Below are positions 1 through 9,400 of a stretch of DNA of 27,512 nucleotides, piece by piece. Under the pieces are notes generated by a model. It worked only from the letters and a program-made list of their open reading frames with translations. It was not told where the DNA came from and ran no database searches. Position 1 is the first letter of the stretch; each line of letters begins with the position of its first letter. The translations under genes were made by a program, and so were the position numbers. Where the stretch lies: positions 1 through 27,512 of the forward strand of contig JAYMTF010000989.1 in assembly GCA_036897485.1 (NCBI GenBank), written 5' to 3'. The DNA comes from Pelargonium nanum. Its lineage: Eukaryota; Streptophyta; Magnoliopsida; Geraniales; Geraniaceae.

Positions 1-780
1 ACTAACTGATTCCAAACTTTTCATTAAGAAAATGAAGCAAAAATAATAAACATGAGATTATTCAAGTGATTGAAGAATTTTTTTTTTTGTTCAGATAAGT
101 GTATGATTGTTCCGGCGTAAATTTCCAGAATCCGACGATGTTTCCGGTGGAATTGATGAAGAAGAGGTTAAACCAAGGGTAAAAATGTAAAATTATATAT
201 ATTTTTTAGTTTTGATTTTTAAATTTAACGGAGTTAGTTAGTTTTGACGGAATCCGTCAGTTTTTTAACGGCAGGGACTAACACGGAACAAAACGGATAG
301 TTCAAGGACTGCTCCGGAACAAAGTAAAGTTTAGGGGCTAATTTGGAACAAAACGGATAGTTCAGGGACTAATTCGGATCTTTTACCTTTACTTTATCGT
401 TAATAAAATAGAGCTTTGACAATTTAGATTTTGAATTTGAATTTTTTTTCTTTTCTTCTTTGATTCAAATAACTTAACTACAACCCAATCCACAAGAAAT
501 TAATACGGGTTTTGAATTTTAGATCGAGTTTCGAATATTCACTACAAAATGTGTGAGTTCCCAATTTGGAAGGAAATAGGTCGAGTCATAAGTGTTTGCA
601 AATTCGAGTCTAAATTATCAACTTTACTCCGATATAGCTCAAAACTATTCCCTTTCAAAATAATCTCAAAGGTGCAACCCCTACGTCAACCTGACAAGAA
701 AGGCGTTGATCATCCCAACATTTAACCCACCTGTCAAAAAACTTTATCCATCATATCAGCACCTTAGTGAAGTACTTATT
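1..780. repeat. Intergenic DNA with subterminal-type direct repeats
   Basis: No gene is visible. Positions 225-390 hold a short phrase repeated with small changes: 'ggaacaaaacggatagttca' occurs at about 286-305 and again at 346-365, each followed by 'aggactg' or 'gggacta'. A tight inverted pair, 'gacggaatccgtc', sits just upstream at about 247-259. Such short direct repeats next to a small palindrome are common in the subterminal regions of plant DNA transposons, so this may be one end of a decayed element. The other end was not found and the family is not identified. Confidence 0.4.
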
Positions 781-787
781 TTGTGTT

Positions 788-1275
788 GAGCATGAGTTGG
801 TTTTGGACTATGTTGAAACTGATTCGAGATTAGTTGCTGAAGTTGTGTCAGGCAATGCTATTTGTCCTTGGCGTCTAGTTTATTCTTGCAGGACTTCGTG
901 TTGACTTTTGGATGGTATTTAGATTCGTCATGTGCTGAGGGAAGGTAACAAAGCTGCAGATTGGCTTGCAGGCTTTGGTCTATCGACCCAATTAATTTCT
1001 TCTTCTGTGACAGATTTTCCACAGGCTTTGGCCACTATTTTGCATGTTGATAGTATAGGTTCTGTTTTTATTAGTCCATGCAAAATGTATATTTGAATTT
1101 TTGGTCTTGTTTGCATTTAGCTCTTATTGTTTAGGTGCATTTTCATAAGAGGAGGTAGGGCTCATTACGTCCCCCTCCGTCATTTGCACTTATTTCCTTT
1201 TATTATTTTAATAAACAAGTAGGGGTCCGGCCAAACCCCCACCATCTCAGGTGGCGTTCTCCCAAAAAAAAAAAA
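788..1275 (+). pseudogene. Decayed LINE 3' end: RNase H domain plus 3' UTR and poly(A)
   Basis: One frame from 788 to the stop at 1094-1096 reads as the C-terminal RNase H (RVT_3-type) domain of a plant non-LTR retrotransposon. It contains the core 'VETDSRLVAEVV' with its Asp, then 'IRHVLREGNKAADWLAGFG', the typical last block with the final catalytic-type Asp, then 'FPQALATILHVDS'. The frame is broken by TGA at about 902 and TAG at about 920, so it is a dead copy. About 170 bp of 3' UTR follows, ending in an A-run at about 1262-1276, as expected for a LINE tail. No 5' part (endonuclease or reverse transcriptase) is present upstream, so this is a 5'-truncated or eroded insertion. No target-site duplication could be assigned. 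Confidence 0.8.
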
Positions 1276-1380
1276 AAGAACCTTCACCGATTTTAGATGT
1301 TAACTTACTACTAAACTTGATGTTTAAAGTTCATATATAAGATGATATTGTTGAAGGGAAAGATGTGGAATCACTTACTT

Positions 1381-1532
1381 TTTTTTTTTTTTTAAATGAG
1401 CTACACAACAGGGGGTAGCTCTCCCCTTTTAACCCAAATCCCACCCCACCCGACGTAATGGGATTCGTACCCACGACCTCCTACATAGAGATGTGTGTCT
1501 TGACCATTACGCCACCCCCTAGGGGGCTGATA
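1381..1532 (-). mobile_element. tRNA-derived SINE, copy 1, with TSD
   Basis: Read on the minus strand, the element starts near 1532 with a box-A-like 'tggcgtaatggtcaagac', then a box-B-like 'ggtacgaatccc' about 35 bp later. It continues through a body ending 'tgtgtagctcattt' and finishes in a long A-tail (T-run at about 1380-1394 on the plus strand). The 9-bp sequence 'cacttactt' is found at 1372-1380 and again at 1533-1541, an exact target-site duplication. Box B differs by one base from the usual GGTTCGA. The element is non-coding and non-autonomous and would have been mobilised by a LINE in trans. Confidence 0.85.
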
Positions 1533-1595
1533 CACTTACTTTGGAGCATTACAAGTGGAGATGTGAAGACTTTAAAGCACATTGGAACATGCTGT

Positions 1596-1662
1596 GGATA
1601 TATATATATATTGTATTATATATGGCATTATATATATACACACACATATATATATAATTGCC
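1596..1662. repeat. TA-rich microsatellite
   Basis: A run of TA dinucleotides is interrupted by short unique words and a CACACA stretch (about 1636-1646). It is followed at about 1667-1685 by the palindromic 'agctagctagct' word. The region is not coding. Short reading frames across it only reflect the lack of stop codons in TA/CA repeats. Confidence 0.8.
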
Positions 1663-1824
1663 AAAGCTAAGCTAGCTAGCTTTGGTTGTGCTAGCAGTCA
1701 ACTTATGCGGCTTATTGCATGTTGTGTTCTTAAAAAAAAACAGATGTGCAAATCAGATAAGTTGAAATATGGGTTCCATTTGAATTAATAATGTCACTAA
1801 AGTTGGTGAGTTATGCTCCACAGT

Positions 1825-1924
1825 TCTCATCAGTCCACTTGCAAAGCCGTAATGATATTTATAAAACAAAGTCCCTCGTTACAATGTGCAAGTTTGTTAC
1901 AGCTTTGCAAGCGAACTGATGAGA
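1825..1924. repeat. ~100-bp fold-back (imperfect inverted repeat)
   Basis: The left arm at 1825-1847 and the right arm at 1902-1924 are reverse complements over 23 bp with two mismatches. Pairing continues a few bases inward ('gtaa' on both sides). The loop is about 40 bp. The size and the near-perfect arms fit either a very small MITE or a small-RNA hairpin. I do not recognise either arm as a known plant miRNA. Confidence 0.6.
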
Positions 1925-2130
1925 GATCGATAGATAAATAGTTCAGTTCATTCTTTCTTTTTCTTTTTCTTACGCATTACGGTTACAAAACAAGCACTAA
2001 TTACATAACTTAAGCCACTAGCTAGATCTTAAAAACTTGATTATCAGCAAGTACAAGTACAAACAATGTAATTATGTGATTGTCTTGTAATCATAATCTG
2101 TTTAAATATTCCATTAAACATTGTTATCAC

Positions 2131-2218
2131 TTTCTAGCAACTTTAAGAGAGGAATGATCATCATTATTATTGACATTTACATGTTTCTCTCTTTCTATGG
2201 ATAGTAAGTTGCTAGAAA
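2131..2218. repeat. ~88-bp two-step fold-back
   Basis: The outer arms 2131-2143 and 2206-2218 ('tttctagcaactt' against 'aagttgctagaaa') are perfect reverse complements over 13 bp. An inner pair, 'aagagag' at 2145-2151 and 'ctctctt' at 2187-2193, also matches, separated from the outer stem by an asymmetric bulge of about 1 against 12 nt. It could form a hairpin as DNA or RNA. There is no identified product. Confidence 0.5.
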
Positions 2219-2599
2219 ACGCTAGAGGTAAATTCCAGTGTTTCGCACGCGTGTTCTCTTTTGTAGGAGAGTTACTCGTGGCACGAACTAAAGAGAATTA
2301 AACCGTCAGGTTTTCAATGACTGTTGAATGACGTCAAGAAATTGTTTATACACCGTTATGTTAGAAATTAATCGATGCATCAATATAGAATGTTTGTATT
2401 GTATGATTGCACTCGTGGCTCCCAAACTTTTTGAGAGAGTACAGAGAAAAGCAGATTTGATATGATGTATCTAAGAAAAGGATTGGGACAAAGGAAATGT
2501 GAATTAACAAAGAAAAAAGTGAAGATTAAACAAAGCAAAAAAGCCTCCAAAGCAAATGTGTTTGCATTGCTAACTCTTGTGCTCTCTTTCCATTTTCTT

Positions 2600-2738
2600 T
2601 TCTTTTTTTTTTCTTTCGGTTGAGCTACACAATATGTGGTAGCTCTCTCTTCTTTTAACTCAAAATTTTACCTCACCCGACGCAATAGGAGTTGAACCCA
2701 CGACCTCCCACATGAAGTTGTGCGTCTTGACCACGTCC
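2600..2738 (-). mobile_element. tRNA-derived SINE, copy 2 (diverged)
   Basis: This is the same family as the SINE at 1381-1532, also on the minus strand. It shares 'gtcaagacgcacaacttcatg' in part, a box B 'ggttcaactcc', the 'gtcgggtgaggt' block, the 'gagctacca' and 'tgtgtagctca' body, and an A-rich tail (T-rich at about 2598-2612 on the plus strand). The box-A region is shortened, and only a weak 6-bp flanking match ('tccatt' at 2589-2594 and 2736-2741) remains. It is therefore older or rearranged compared with copy 1. Confidence 0.8.
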
Positions 2739-2744
2739 ATTCAT

Positions 2745-3180
2745 ACACACGAAAATTATCCGTAATTATAATATAGAGCTGACAATTTGGAACCGAATCC
2801 GATATTAAGTATGACTCAAAACCAATTTATTCTACAAAACTACGAAACAAGTCGGATAAATTCATACGAATAAGCACATTTTATACTAACAATCTGAAAA
2901 TCGATCCAAACCCATTACAAATTGGATACAAATTACTCTTTATCAACTTCAGTTCGACCAAATATGATCTGAATCTATTTTGAAATCTGAATTGTCACGT
3001 CTATTATTATATGTGAACACATATAATACTTCACACGCTGTTACTTTTCCATGACCAAAGCAATCATACTTATCTATGTCTATAGCCTTTACTATCCTGA
3101 CCTACACCACAACTTCACAACCTAACAATATTCCATATATGATAATGATAAGCATGCTACTATTTTTTTTTTTATCATTC
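2745..3180. repeat. Intergenic DNA with a dispersed-repeat fragment
   Basis: Positions about 2770-3000 contain phrases ('accgaatccg', 'gataaattcatacgaataagcac') that recur in altered form at about 15310-15430, 16800-16930, 17050-17330 and 25130-25600. They are taken as scattered fragments of one repeat family. No gene, tail or terminal repeat is visible. Confidence 0.35.
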
Positions 3181-3279
3181 TCAACTACTTCTTTTGGCAT
3201 AACTCAGCTTAAAAAAGAATAAGAAGAAAAGGGGAAAAGAAAATACTGGTAGAGTATCAGGAATATCAGTCAATATAAA

Positions 3280-3300
3280 TTGGCTGAGACTCTCAGCCAA
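3280..3300. repeat. Perfect 21-bp palindrome in unexplained sequence
   Basis: Ten bases 'ttggctgaga' are followed by one C and then the exact reverse complement 'tctcagccaa'. A related word, 'ttggctaagagtct', recurs at about 3404-3417. The surrounding 3280-3420 segment is more GC-rich than its neighbours ('ggatccggacggggcgctc'), which suggests an inserted element whose ends I cannot define. Confidence 0.5.
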
Positions 3301-3783
3301 GAGACAAATAAAATGGATCCGGACGGGGCGCTCTGTGCCCAAAAATTCATTGGGGCGGGAATGGGTGTAAATAGCTAATGTGGCATCACCTAATTGGCCA
3401 TGATTGGCTAAGAGTCTTTTTTTCATACTTGTATACCTAATTGGTATCATAAACTTCACCTTAAGAATGAAAATAAAACACCCCACCAAGAAAATAGCCT
3501 CTAAAATGGAATCGGGTTTTGTTGCAAATTTTATTAGAAATGATGACCGATGACGGTTTTAGGAAGAATTCTAGTTCTTCATTAATACAAAAGTCTCAAA
3601 ACATAAGTAGTAAAATGCAGAAAAATGTGTTAAGCTATATGTACCTCTTATTTCAAATCCTAAAGCGTAAAAACGAGACACAAAATTTGCTTAACAACCG
3701 TATATAGCTCCTACTCCAAACTCTAATGCCAAAAAAAAAGGAAAAAAGAACTAAAAGTTGCCAAGAAGAGGGAAATGATCGAA

Positions 3784-4024
3784 ACACCCTTCAAACGACC
3801 TCAGAACACAAAATCACAACATAGACAAAAGCGATAACTAAGTGGACGAATTCCTAGGCCCTAGCTATACTCCAAACCCTACTATGCGGAAAAAATTAGG
3901 AGAAATGAAAATAATAGAAAGATTCTGAAATAGAATAATGGACAAAAGACTCTCTAAACAACCTCATAACACGACATTACAGCATAGACACTCAACAAAG
4001 CTAGGCGGACGAAATCCTTGGCCC
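3784..4024. repeat. Degenerate direct duplication, period ~165 bp
   Basis: Two diverged copies, about 3784-3862 and 3949-4024, share the order 'cgacctcagaacac', 'acaacatagac', 'gcggacga', 'ccttggccc' with substitutions and small indels. The rest of 3490-4047 holds no gene that I can support. Confidence 0.45.
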
Positions 4025-4047
4025 GTTTCACATGAACCAACCAAGTT

Positions 4048-4245
4048 TCAGCTCATTCTGTAAACATCAGCATCTAAGTTTGGAAAGTGCTCCATCTCCT
4101 GCATCAAGTTTTGTGCATAACGAATTAGTGCAGATAAAACGTCTCGAGATTCATTTCCAATCATAATTCCATAGTAGTAATAAGGTGGATGAAAGAAGAT
4201 TCCATTCAAATCATGGAAAATGACCAATTTGGGGACCCCAAACAA
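4048..4245 (-). pseudogene. Short unrecognised coding-like fragment
   Basis: The minus strand has an open frame of about 65 residues. It has a natural-looking composition (for example 'FHDLNGIFFHPPYYYYGIM' and then 'LIRYAQNLMQEMEHFPN') and ends at a stop at 4048-4050. Further upstream on the same strand (about 4300-4440) a second open stretch, 'NWALEMEMCQALLHEQQ', looks similar in character but lies in a broken context. I do not recognise the family. It may be a worn gene fragment, or chance. No splice structure or promoter supports a working gene. Confidence 0.2.
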
Positions 4246-4660
4246 AACTCAAAATTGCACCATCACATGCCCTAAACCAAGAAAAGAGTTTTCATCTAAT
4301 TTCCACTACCTCCTCCACCATCCCAAGTAGATTTGACATGAAAATGACACACACTTGTTGTTCATGTAGTAGTGCTTGACACATTTCCATTTCAAGAGCC
4401 CAATTTATGCCGACAACAACTAATGACATGCTCGAAAATATGTTGCATTTTGCAAGTTTATTCCCCATGTTTCTTATCCGAATCTAGCTTGGATTATGTA
4501 TTATGTTTTGTTCTTCATTAATGGTATTGTATAGAAATAGCTTAAGATCTCAAAACTTTGAGAAACATGCATTGAGCATCTTGTTAGGTGCATCACAATT
4601 TTGTTGGGAATTGAACCTGCAAAACCAATGTTTGTGCATAGTCATAATCAATTGAGATGC
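4246..4660. other. Intergenic, nothing clear
   Basis: This is AT-rich sequence with no convincing frame, repeat or terminal structure beyond the weak minus-strand coding-like stretch mentioned for the fragment at 4048-4245. Confidence 0.4.
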
Positions 4661-5100
4661 GTAGCGCATTGGATTAAATAAATAATTTGTTGTATCGCGT
4701 TATTCCCTAAATGCAAGAAGTTTTTCTTTTGTGAATGAACATGAACAACAGACGTCTTGTTCTCTGGTTAAAGGATAGTCGCTCGCTCTACCCCCCAGAA
4801 TACAGTGGCACTACGCTAAAGGATAATTCACAATATATCGCGTTATCCCCTAAGATATAACAAGTCATTTATGAATGAACAAAAACAAAAGATGGGTTAT
4901 GCATTGGGTTAGAGGATAATTCACCGTATATTGCATTATTCCCAAGATACAACAAATCTTTTGCGAATGAACAAAAACAATGAAGGTGTTGTGCACTGGA
5001 ATAAAGATAATTTGCAATATATCGCGTCATTCTTCAAGATATGCGTTGAGTTGAAAGATAATTCGCCGTATATTGCGCTGTTCTCCAAAACACAATAGGT
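4660..5100. repeat. Degenerate tandem repeat, unit ~92 bp
   Basis: The core 'gataattcaccgtatattgc' or its variant 'gataattcacaatatatcgc' recurs at about 4821, 4914, 5005 and 5056, with a more diverged start near 4680. Spacings are about 93, 91 and 51 bp, the last unit being shortened. Each core is followed by 'ttattccc(t)aagata' and, in the full units, by 'gaatgaacaaaaacaa'. Alternate units share variants (aatatatcgc against cgtatattgc), which hints at duplication of a dimer. Confidence 0.65.
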
Positions 5101-5346
5101 GAATTGTACTTCTTAATTATTTTTACAAGATTGTGTTTTTTACTAAGTACTAACTATAACTTTTTTACTTTACATTTTGTTGTGTGCTATCTCATATATA
5201 AATTGTCCTTGTACATATGCAAATTGAAGAAGTCTTTGTAGGGTTCCTCATAAACAAATTGTCCCTATGCATATGCATGAGTGAGATAATGAATGATAGA
5301 GAATCATGAAGGAATGTGCACACACCACTCAACATGAAAGCATATA

Positions 5347-5605
5347 TTGGTGTGTTCATGTATCATAATAACAAGTGTGACCTCAACACAATTAACAATG
5401 ACTATATTGCTTGATTTGATAATTGGATTGCCCCATCACAACAACAATGGCATTATTCAAAACACCTCTAATTGTGAAGGATGGCTTCAAGGACCCAACC
5501 TTACTCCATTATTATTCTCAATCTTCATAGCACCTATGGCTCACCCAACCTTAGCTTCAATCAAGACCCTAGATTGCTAATTGGTCCATTTGAATCATTC
5601 AGAAA
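5347..5605 (+). pseudogene. Possible broken gene fragment, family unknown
   Basis: The plus strand reads 'HHNNNGIIQNTSNCEGWLQG' (from about 5428) and continues 'PNLTPLLFS'. It then shifts by one base into 'NLHSTYGSPNLSFNQDPRLL' and ends 'IGPFESF' before an A-run at about 5601-5620. The two frames join smoothly if one base is lost at about 5519-5522 ('tcaatctt'), which is the pattern of a gene fragment with one frameshift. The Asn-rich, low-complexity style resembles the C-terminal part of plant transcription factors, but no domain is present. The A-run after it would fit a retrocopied mRNA tail. Identity is unknown. Confidence 0.3.
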
Positions 5606-5620
5606 AAAAAAAAAAAAAAA

Positions 5621-6405
5621 AGGTTACGCTAACAATTTGAACTTGAACACACAAGTACCGAAAATATGACCCACATTTTACTAGTTTGGGTAGCATATAA
5701 TTGATATTCATGTTGAGTCCGGTTCTCCATGGGAAAACGCGAGCTTGTGACGGCCTGTGATGACGTGTTTTCCACGGAAGCTGAAAATTTGAAGTGACTA
5801 ATGGAGAAGTTTGTAGACCACTCACAAAGGTAGCATTTCAGTGAACTTCCCATTTACTGATCTCATCTTTTAAAGAATCGATCCCTTTCGAATGTTCAAA
5901 AATACGTGGGGCTCAGCATGTCCGGAAGCACAAGAGTACGTTCTTTTGCTGATATTATTACCAGTATTCTATATTGGGTCATTTATAGCATTACTATACC
6001 CTCCCTATTCATTGCGGGTTGGTTATTCGTCATCTCGGGATTGGCTTTAAAAATATCTCTTGAATAAAATGTTAGATTGGGTTCGCCCATCACGACACAA
6101 ACACGAATTGTCAGCCCTAGTCAATCCTCCCTACAATCTTGCTCTGCTTCTACACATAAACCAACCATGTATAATAATGGCATAATTGTGCTTAATCATG
6201 TTGTTTATGTGACTAATAAAGACTTCAAAAAAATGAACACCAACTGATGCATTGATTAAATATGACAAAATGGAAGCTGTTGCTGGTTGGTTACAAAGGA
6301 TTAAAAAAAAAAAGAACCTGAACTTTATATAGAGCTACTTGCAAAGAAAATCCTTACAAGCAAATAGAGGTTGTTGGAGAGGTCAGAACAGTCAATTCCC
6401 ATGTT
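5621..6405. other. Intergenic and 3' flank of the GIP1-like gene
   Basis: No gene is visible. The part nearest 6405 must hold the 3' UTR of the minus-strand GIP1-like gene, but I see no canonical AATAAA on that strand between 6150 and 6405, so its end cannot be placed. Confidence 0.4.
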
Positions 6406-9400
6406 TCAGAAGTTGGTAGTCCAATTCAGGTGACCTAATTGGGGTTGTTGCTGGTAAGCTCCTAACTGAGCCCCTGGTGCAGAACCAGCTCCTCCGACAT
6501 TGCCGCCCATCGCGGGCCCGAGATGGGCGTGCGGATTGCCCATCGCACCGGGCTGTTGCGGGTGGTACATGCCTTGGAATTGCATGTGCGATGATTGTGC
6601 GGCCGCCACAGCTGGATTGAATGACCCGTGCCCTGTGTGGGATGGCATGTACGCAGCGTGAGGTGTTTGCCCCGGGATGTTGTAGTACTGGCCGGGAATG
6701 TCCCGAGGGTTCTGTATCCACATTTCTGATGTCTCGGCCTGTAAATGTAGATTTTGAAATGTTAGGATGCAATCGAGAGAGGCTAATGCAAGTTATGGAT
6801 GAAACGTGCGCATAGAAGTATGGAGATGGCAATACGGGACGCAGGTTGGGTCAAAAAACTCGGGCGTTCTTATTTTGTATCTTTTTATAGATCCGACCTT
6901 GTCCCACTAAGCGGGAAGAAACGTTAGGATTGACGAAAAGTAGTTTGATAAAAACAAGTGTCTCTTTCCCGCAGCCCGCATTGCCAGGAATACTATAGAT
7001 ACGATTGGTTTGAACTACTATTGTGTGTGCAGCAATGGGAATGTATATCTTAACCAGACGACTAAGCTCATCAATAGGTAGTAATTGTCGATTTTGAACT
7101 AGCAAAATGGTTAGTACCCGACCAATTTTGGAGCCTGGACTAATTTTCCCCCAATCATTAAAGACCGTTGAGAATGGTCTCCAACATTTCAAGTTAGTTT
7201 TGCTGATACTATCAGTGCTGACGTGGCATAAAAATAACTACAAATAAAACAGTTAAACAGTCTGCACTGGCGAGGCATCTCATTATTTGAATAATGAAAT
7301 GTCACATCAGCGCTGGATGGGTAATTAAGTTAATTTTGTTTGATTTTACTGTCACGTCAGTGAAAATAACGGAAAAGCTAACGTTCGGGACCCCACAAAT
7401 TACTCTACCGAGACCCCACAACGGAGCCTCCGGTCCCCTCATTAATCCCACAAACAGCTTCTACGCCACAGAAAAAGAATATGATTTTACCTGAGGATTT
7501 GGAATATAAAGATTGCCATCTTTGTACTTGATCCGGGATGAATCTTCAAGCCCTGTTGCACTGCCGACAACACCAGGAGCATTGATAGCATATCCCGATG
7601 GACTGGGGAAATTCCCGAACCCTGTGGGACTACCAGCGGGAACATGCTTATACGGTTGAATTCCATACTTGAGGCCAGCGCTGAATTGCGAACCTCCTCC
7701 AGGCATGAGCAAGTAATTGTTTCCGTTTGACGGGTGGGGGTATGCAGGGTTACTCGAATATCCAGGCATAGCCATCGGCGGAACATAAACAGGGGAAAGG
7801 AACTGACGGTAGGGCATAAGATTAGCAAAGTGAGAAACGTGAACTTGTGGATACATCTGAGCCACTTGCTGCGGATGCTGCTGCTGCTGCTGTACCATTG
7901 TCATAGTTGAGGTGGCGGTATGCGAGTTCAAGGCCTGTCATCATAAAAATTAGCAGCCCGTAAATTAAATTGGTAAAAGACTATATAAGATGGTGTCTTT
8001 TCCTTTATTGACACGAACTGCAGAAACAGCTACCGAGCATTCGCATTAATGAATTACTGATAAAAAGACCAAAAGAGAAAGAAGAGAACTACCTCCTGAG
8101 GTGATGAAAAACCTTGTCCCCGTAAAGATTCATCCATTGTGGATCTGAAATATGGCATTTCATAACCAGTCTGGGGATCATATGCCTGCAATCAACCGAA
8201 AAACATAAAACTCTATATGAGAAACAACCGAACAGCCATGCCATGAACTGCCCTCATATTTGTTGTCCTAAAGTGAACTTTAGACCCGTTTTCACGAATT
8301 GTTAAATGTCACGATAAGACCAGCCAACTCACCGAGAAACTAGGTAATACAGGAGGGTCTTGCTGCTGCTGAGATACTGAAGGTGCATAGGATGGACTGT
8401 TGTCCCGAACCAAACCAATGTCTGCATAATTTTCAATATTCTGAGAGCTAGAAGACTCTTTCTTATCAACTAAATGATGCTCTGAGGCGGCACCTGACAG
8501 TGAAGAATCAGATCCAGAATTTCGCACTTGATCTTCTACAAAATCTGCCTGCTTGCTGCCAGAAGCTTCATCGGTGGTTGATTCGGGAGCTGATACAGAC
8601 AAACTGCCATCAAGATATCAAACAAAATTAGCATATTGAAATAGTTCTAATTGGCATGATAGATTCTCTTTCAACAATCTTTATATCAGTTCTGATATAA
8701 ATACCAATTACCAAATAAATTGTTGATGTCTTATATAAGAATCAAACACAACATTCCTGTGAAGATTCCCAGCAAAAGAGCAATAACACAATTCATTCGA
8801 GTACATAATTCAACCACATCAAAAAAACTAAAGGGAGACCGTGAGCAGTAAATAAATGAATCAAGATTTTCAAATTATGAATATCCCCAAACACGTCATT
8901 ACTTAGAATAGCAAGAGAGCACCAACCTTGCAGCTGATTCACCAACTGATTCATCAGTGGCTCCACCAGAGACAAAATTCCGGGAATGATCAAACTCTGT
9001 CCCAAAGCTACCAAAGGTGAGTCGACATCGATCAGTCTCAGGAACTCGAATATGCTGCGCTATGATTACATTTTGACTCTCATGAATGTTTGCTCGTGAA
9101 GTCTTATCTTGCAACTTAGCTGCTTCAGAATCCAAGTCCTTACAATTTTCCACTGGAGGTGAAGCCGACTTTGTTGGCGTACCGATCACTCCAGGTCCAG
9201 GGTTGACAACACTTGATTTTTGGCTTGATTTAGGTTTCCACTCCTTGTTAGGCTGCAGAGCTGCACAGAAAATTGAATTCTTGTCACCCAGAATTCTAAT
9301 GAACAAAGATGACACAGAAAGAACAACAATAATATAAGTGAATATAGACACATCAAACAGAATGAACTTAACAAAATACTCCCTTCATCCCAAAATGAGT

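Noticed and set aside
1430..1530. A possible tRNA gene suggested by box A and box B words
   Set aside because: No cloverleaf with acceptor and anticodon stems can be formed, and the A-tail and TSD mark it as a SINE.
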